A stretch of 7,243 nucleotides of DNA from JBHGBB01 sp041946755 (GTDB lineage Bacteria > UBP4 > UBA4092 > JAOAEQ01), in assembly GCA_041946755.1 (NCBI GenBank), contig JBHGBB010000194.1, positions 1 to 7,243 on the forward strand, given 5' to 3'. The notes beneath the pieces are model-generated. The model made no database searches, had not been told where the DNA came from, and saw only the letters and a program-made list of their open reading frames with translations. Made by a program: the position numbers and the translations under genes. Shown one piece after another: positions 6,807 to 7,243 of this stretch; positions within the stretch are counted from its first letter, which is position 1; each line of letters starts with the position of its first letter.

Positions 6807-7243
6807 ATGAAAGTGTTAGTTTCTAAACTCCACCAACAGATTAAAAAAGAAGAGAAATCGTTAGTCAAATTCCTCCGCGATTTGGTAGCGATCCCCAGTT
6901 TAAGTGGGCAAGAGAAAAAGGTAGCGGAACGGATTAAACAGGAAATGCTGCGGGTAGGATTCGATAAAGCTTGGCTGGATAAAATGGGAAATGTTATCGG
7001 GCAGATAGGAACAGGGAAGACCAAACTACTTCTTGATGCGCATATTGATACGGTTGGTGTTGCGAATCGGGCGGCATGGAAATTCGATCCTTTTAAAGGG
7101 AACGTAAAAAAAGGAATTATCTATGGTCTCGGCAGCTCGGATAATAAAGGTGCAATCGCGAGTATGGTTTACGCCGGCAAACTAGTTAAACAACTCGGAT
7201 TAGCGAATGAGATAACGCTCTATGTTGTCGGCAGCGTGCAGGA
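6807..7243 (+). CDS. M20-family metallohydrolase, YgeY type, 3' end cut by window edge
   Basis: The frame is open from the ATG at 6807 to the right edge, giving 145 residues, about a third of a normal M20 protein. M20 enzymes are cytoplasmic di-zinc amidohydrolases or peptidases (ArgE, DapE, carboxypeptidase G2 relatives). The sequence follows E. coli YgeY closely from memory: FLRDLVAIPSLSGQE (22-36), MGNVIG (60-65), LDAHIDTVG (76-84), the WKFDPFKG segment (91-98), SSDNKGAIASMVYAGK (110-125) and a VGSVQ end (141-145), where YgeY has TGTVQEED. His79 and Asp112 should bind metal, and Asp81 is the expected catalytic partner. YgeY is labelled a selenium-metabolism-linked hydrolase because of genome co-occurrence; its reaction is not established, and no selenium gene is visible here. 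The dimerisation domain and remaining ligands lie outside the window. Confidence 0.85.
   Translation, partial: MKVLVSKLHQQIKKEEKSLVKFLRDLVAIPSLSGQEKKVAERIKQEMLRVGFDKAWLDKMGNVIGQIGTGKTKLLLDAHIDTVGVANRAAWKFDPFKGNVKKGIIYGLGSSDNKGAIASMVYAGKLVKQLGLANEITLYVVGSVQ

Noticed and set aside
6782..7024. Minus-strand open frame opposite the M20 hydrolase start
   Set aside because: It covers the hydrolase ribosome binding site and conserved N-terminal motifs in antisense and has no recognisable product.

Overview
The window looks like a piece of chromosome from a Gram-negative, probably uncultivated bacterium. It carries lpxK, so the cell should make lipid A, and it encodes predicted exported carbohydrate-active enzymes. 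The DNA is moderately AT-rich by eye with similar codon use throughout. I cannot name the phylum from the sequence alone. I see no phage, insertion-sequence, CRISPR, tRNA or rRNA signal.

Layout. Positions 1-2179 hold a leftward pair. A three-helix membrane protein of the DUF2721 type comes first (2179-1703). After a 21-base gap follows a large secreted sialate O-acetylesterase-type (SASA/CE20-like) esterase, which begins at 1681 and runs off the left edge. Positions 2180-2297 are a divergent promoter region. Rightward from there come lpxK (2298-3395), two half-size chromate-transporter (CHR) genes one base apart (3412-3978 and 3980-4516), and a heparinase II/III-family polysaccharide lyase that starts on the last base of the second CHR stop codon (4516-6744). 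After a 62-base gap, an M20 metallohydrolase of the YgeY type begins at 6807 and runs off the right edge.

How the genes fit together. The two carbohydrate-active proteins, one removing acetyl groups and one cleaving uronic-acid polysaccharides, lie on opposite sides of lpxK and could both act on an acetylated acidic polysaccharide. The CHR pair is probably one heterodimeric transporter, tied by overlapping or abutting reading frames to the lyase. A hairpin followed by eight T sits over the lpxK stop codon and ends just before the first CHR start. Transcription of the CHR-CHR-lyase block is therefore probably separated from, or attenuated relative to, lpxK.

Most of the window is recognisable families in an unusual order. 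I found no clearly new system. The points most worth checking are the terminator-like hairpin abutting the CHR start, the CHR-lyase coupling, and the contrast between genes with strong and with no Shine-Dalgarno sequences.
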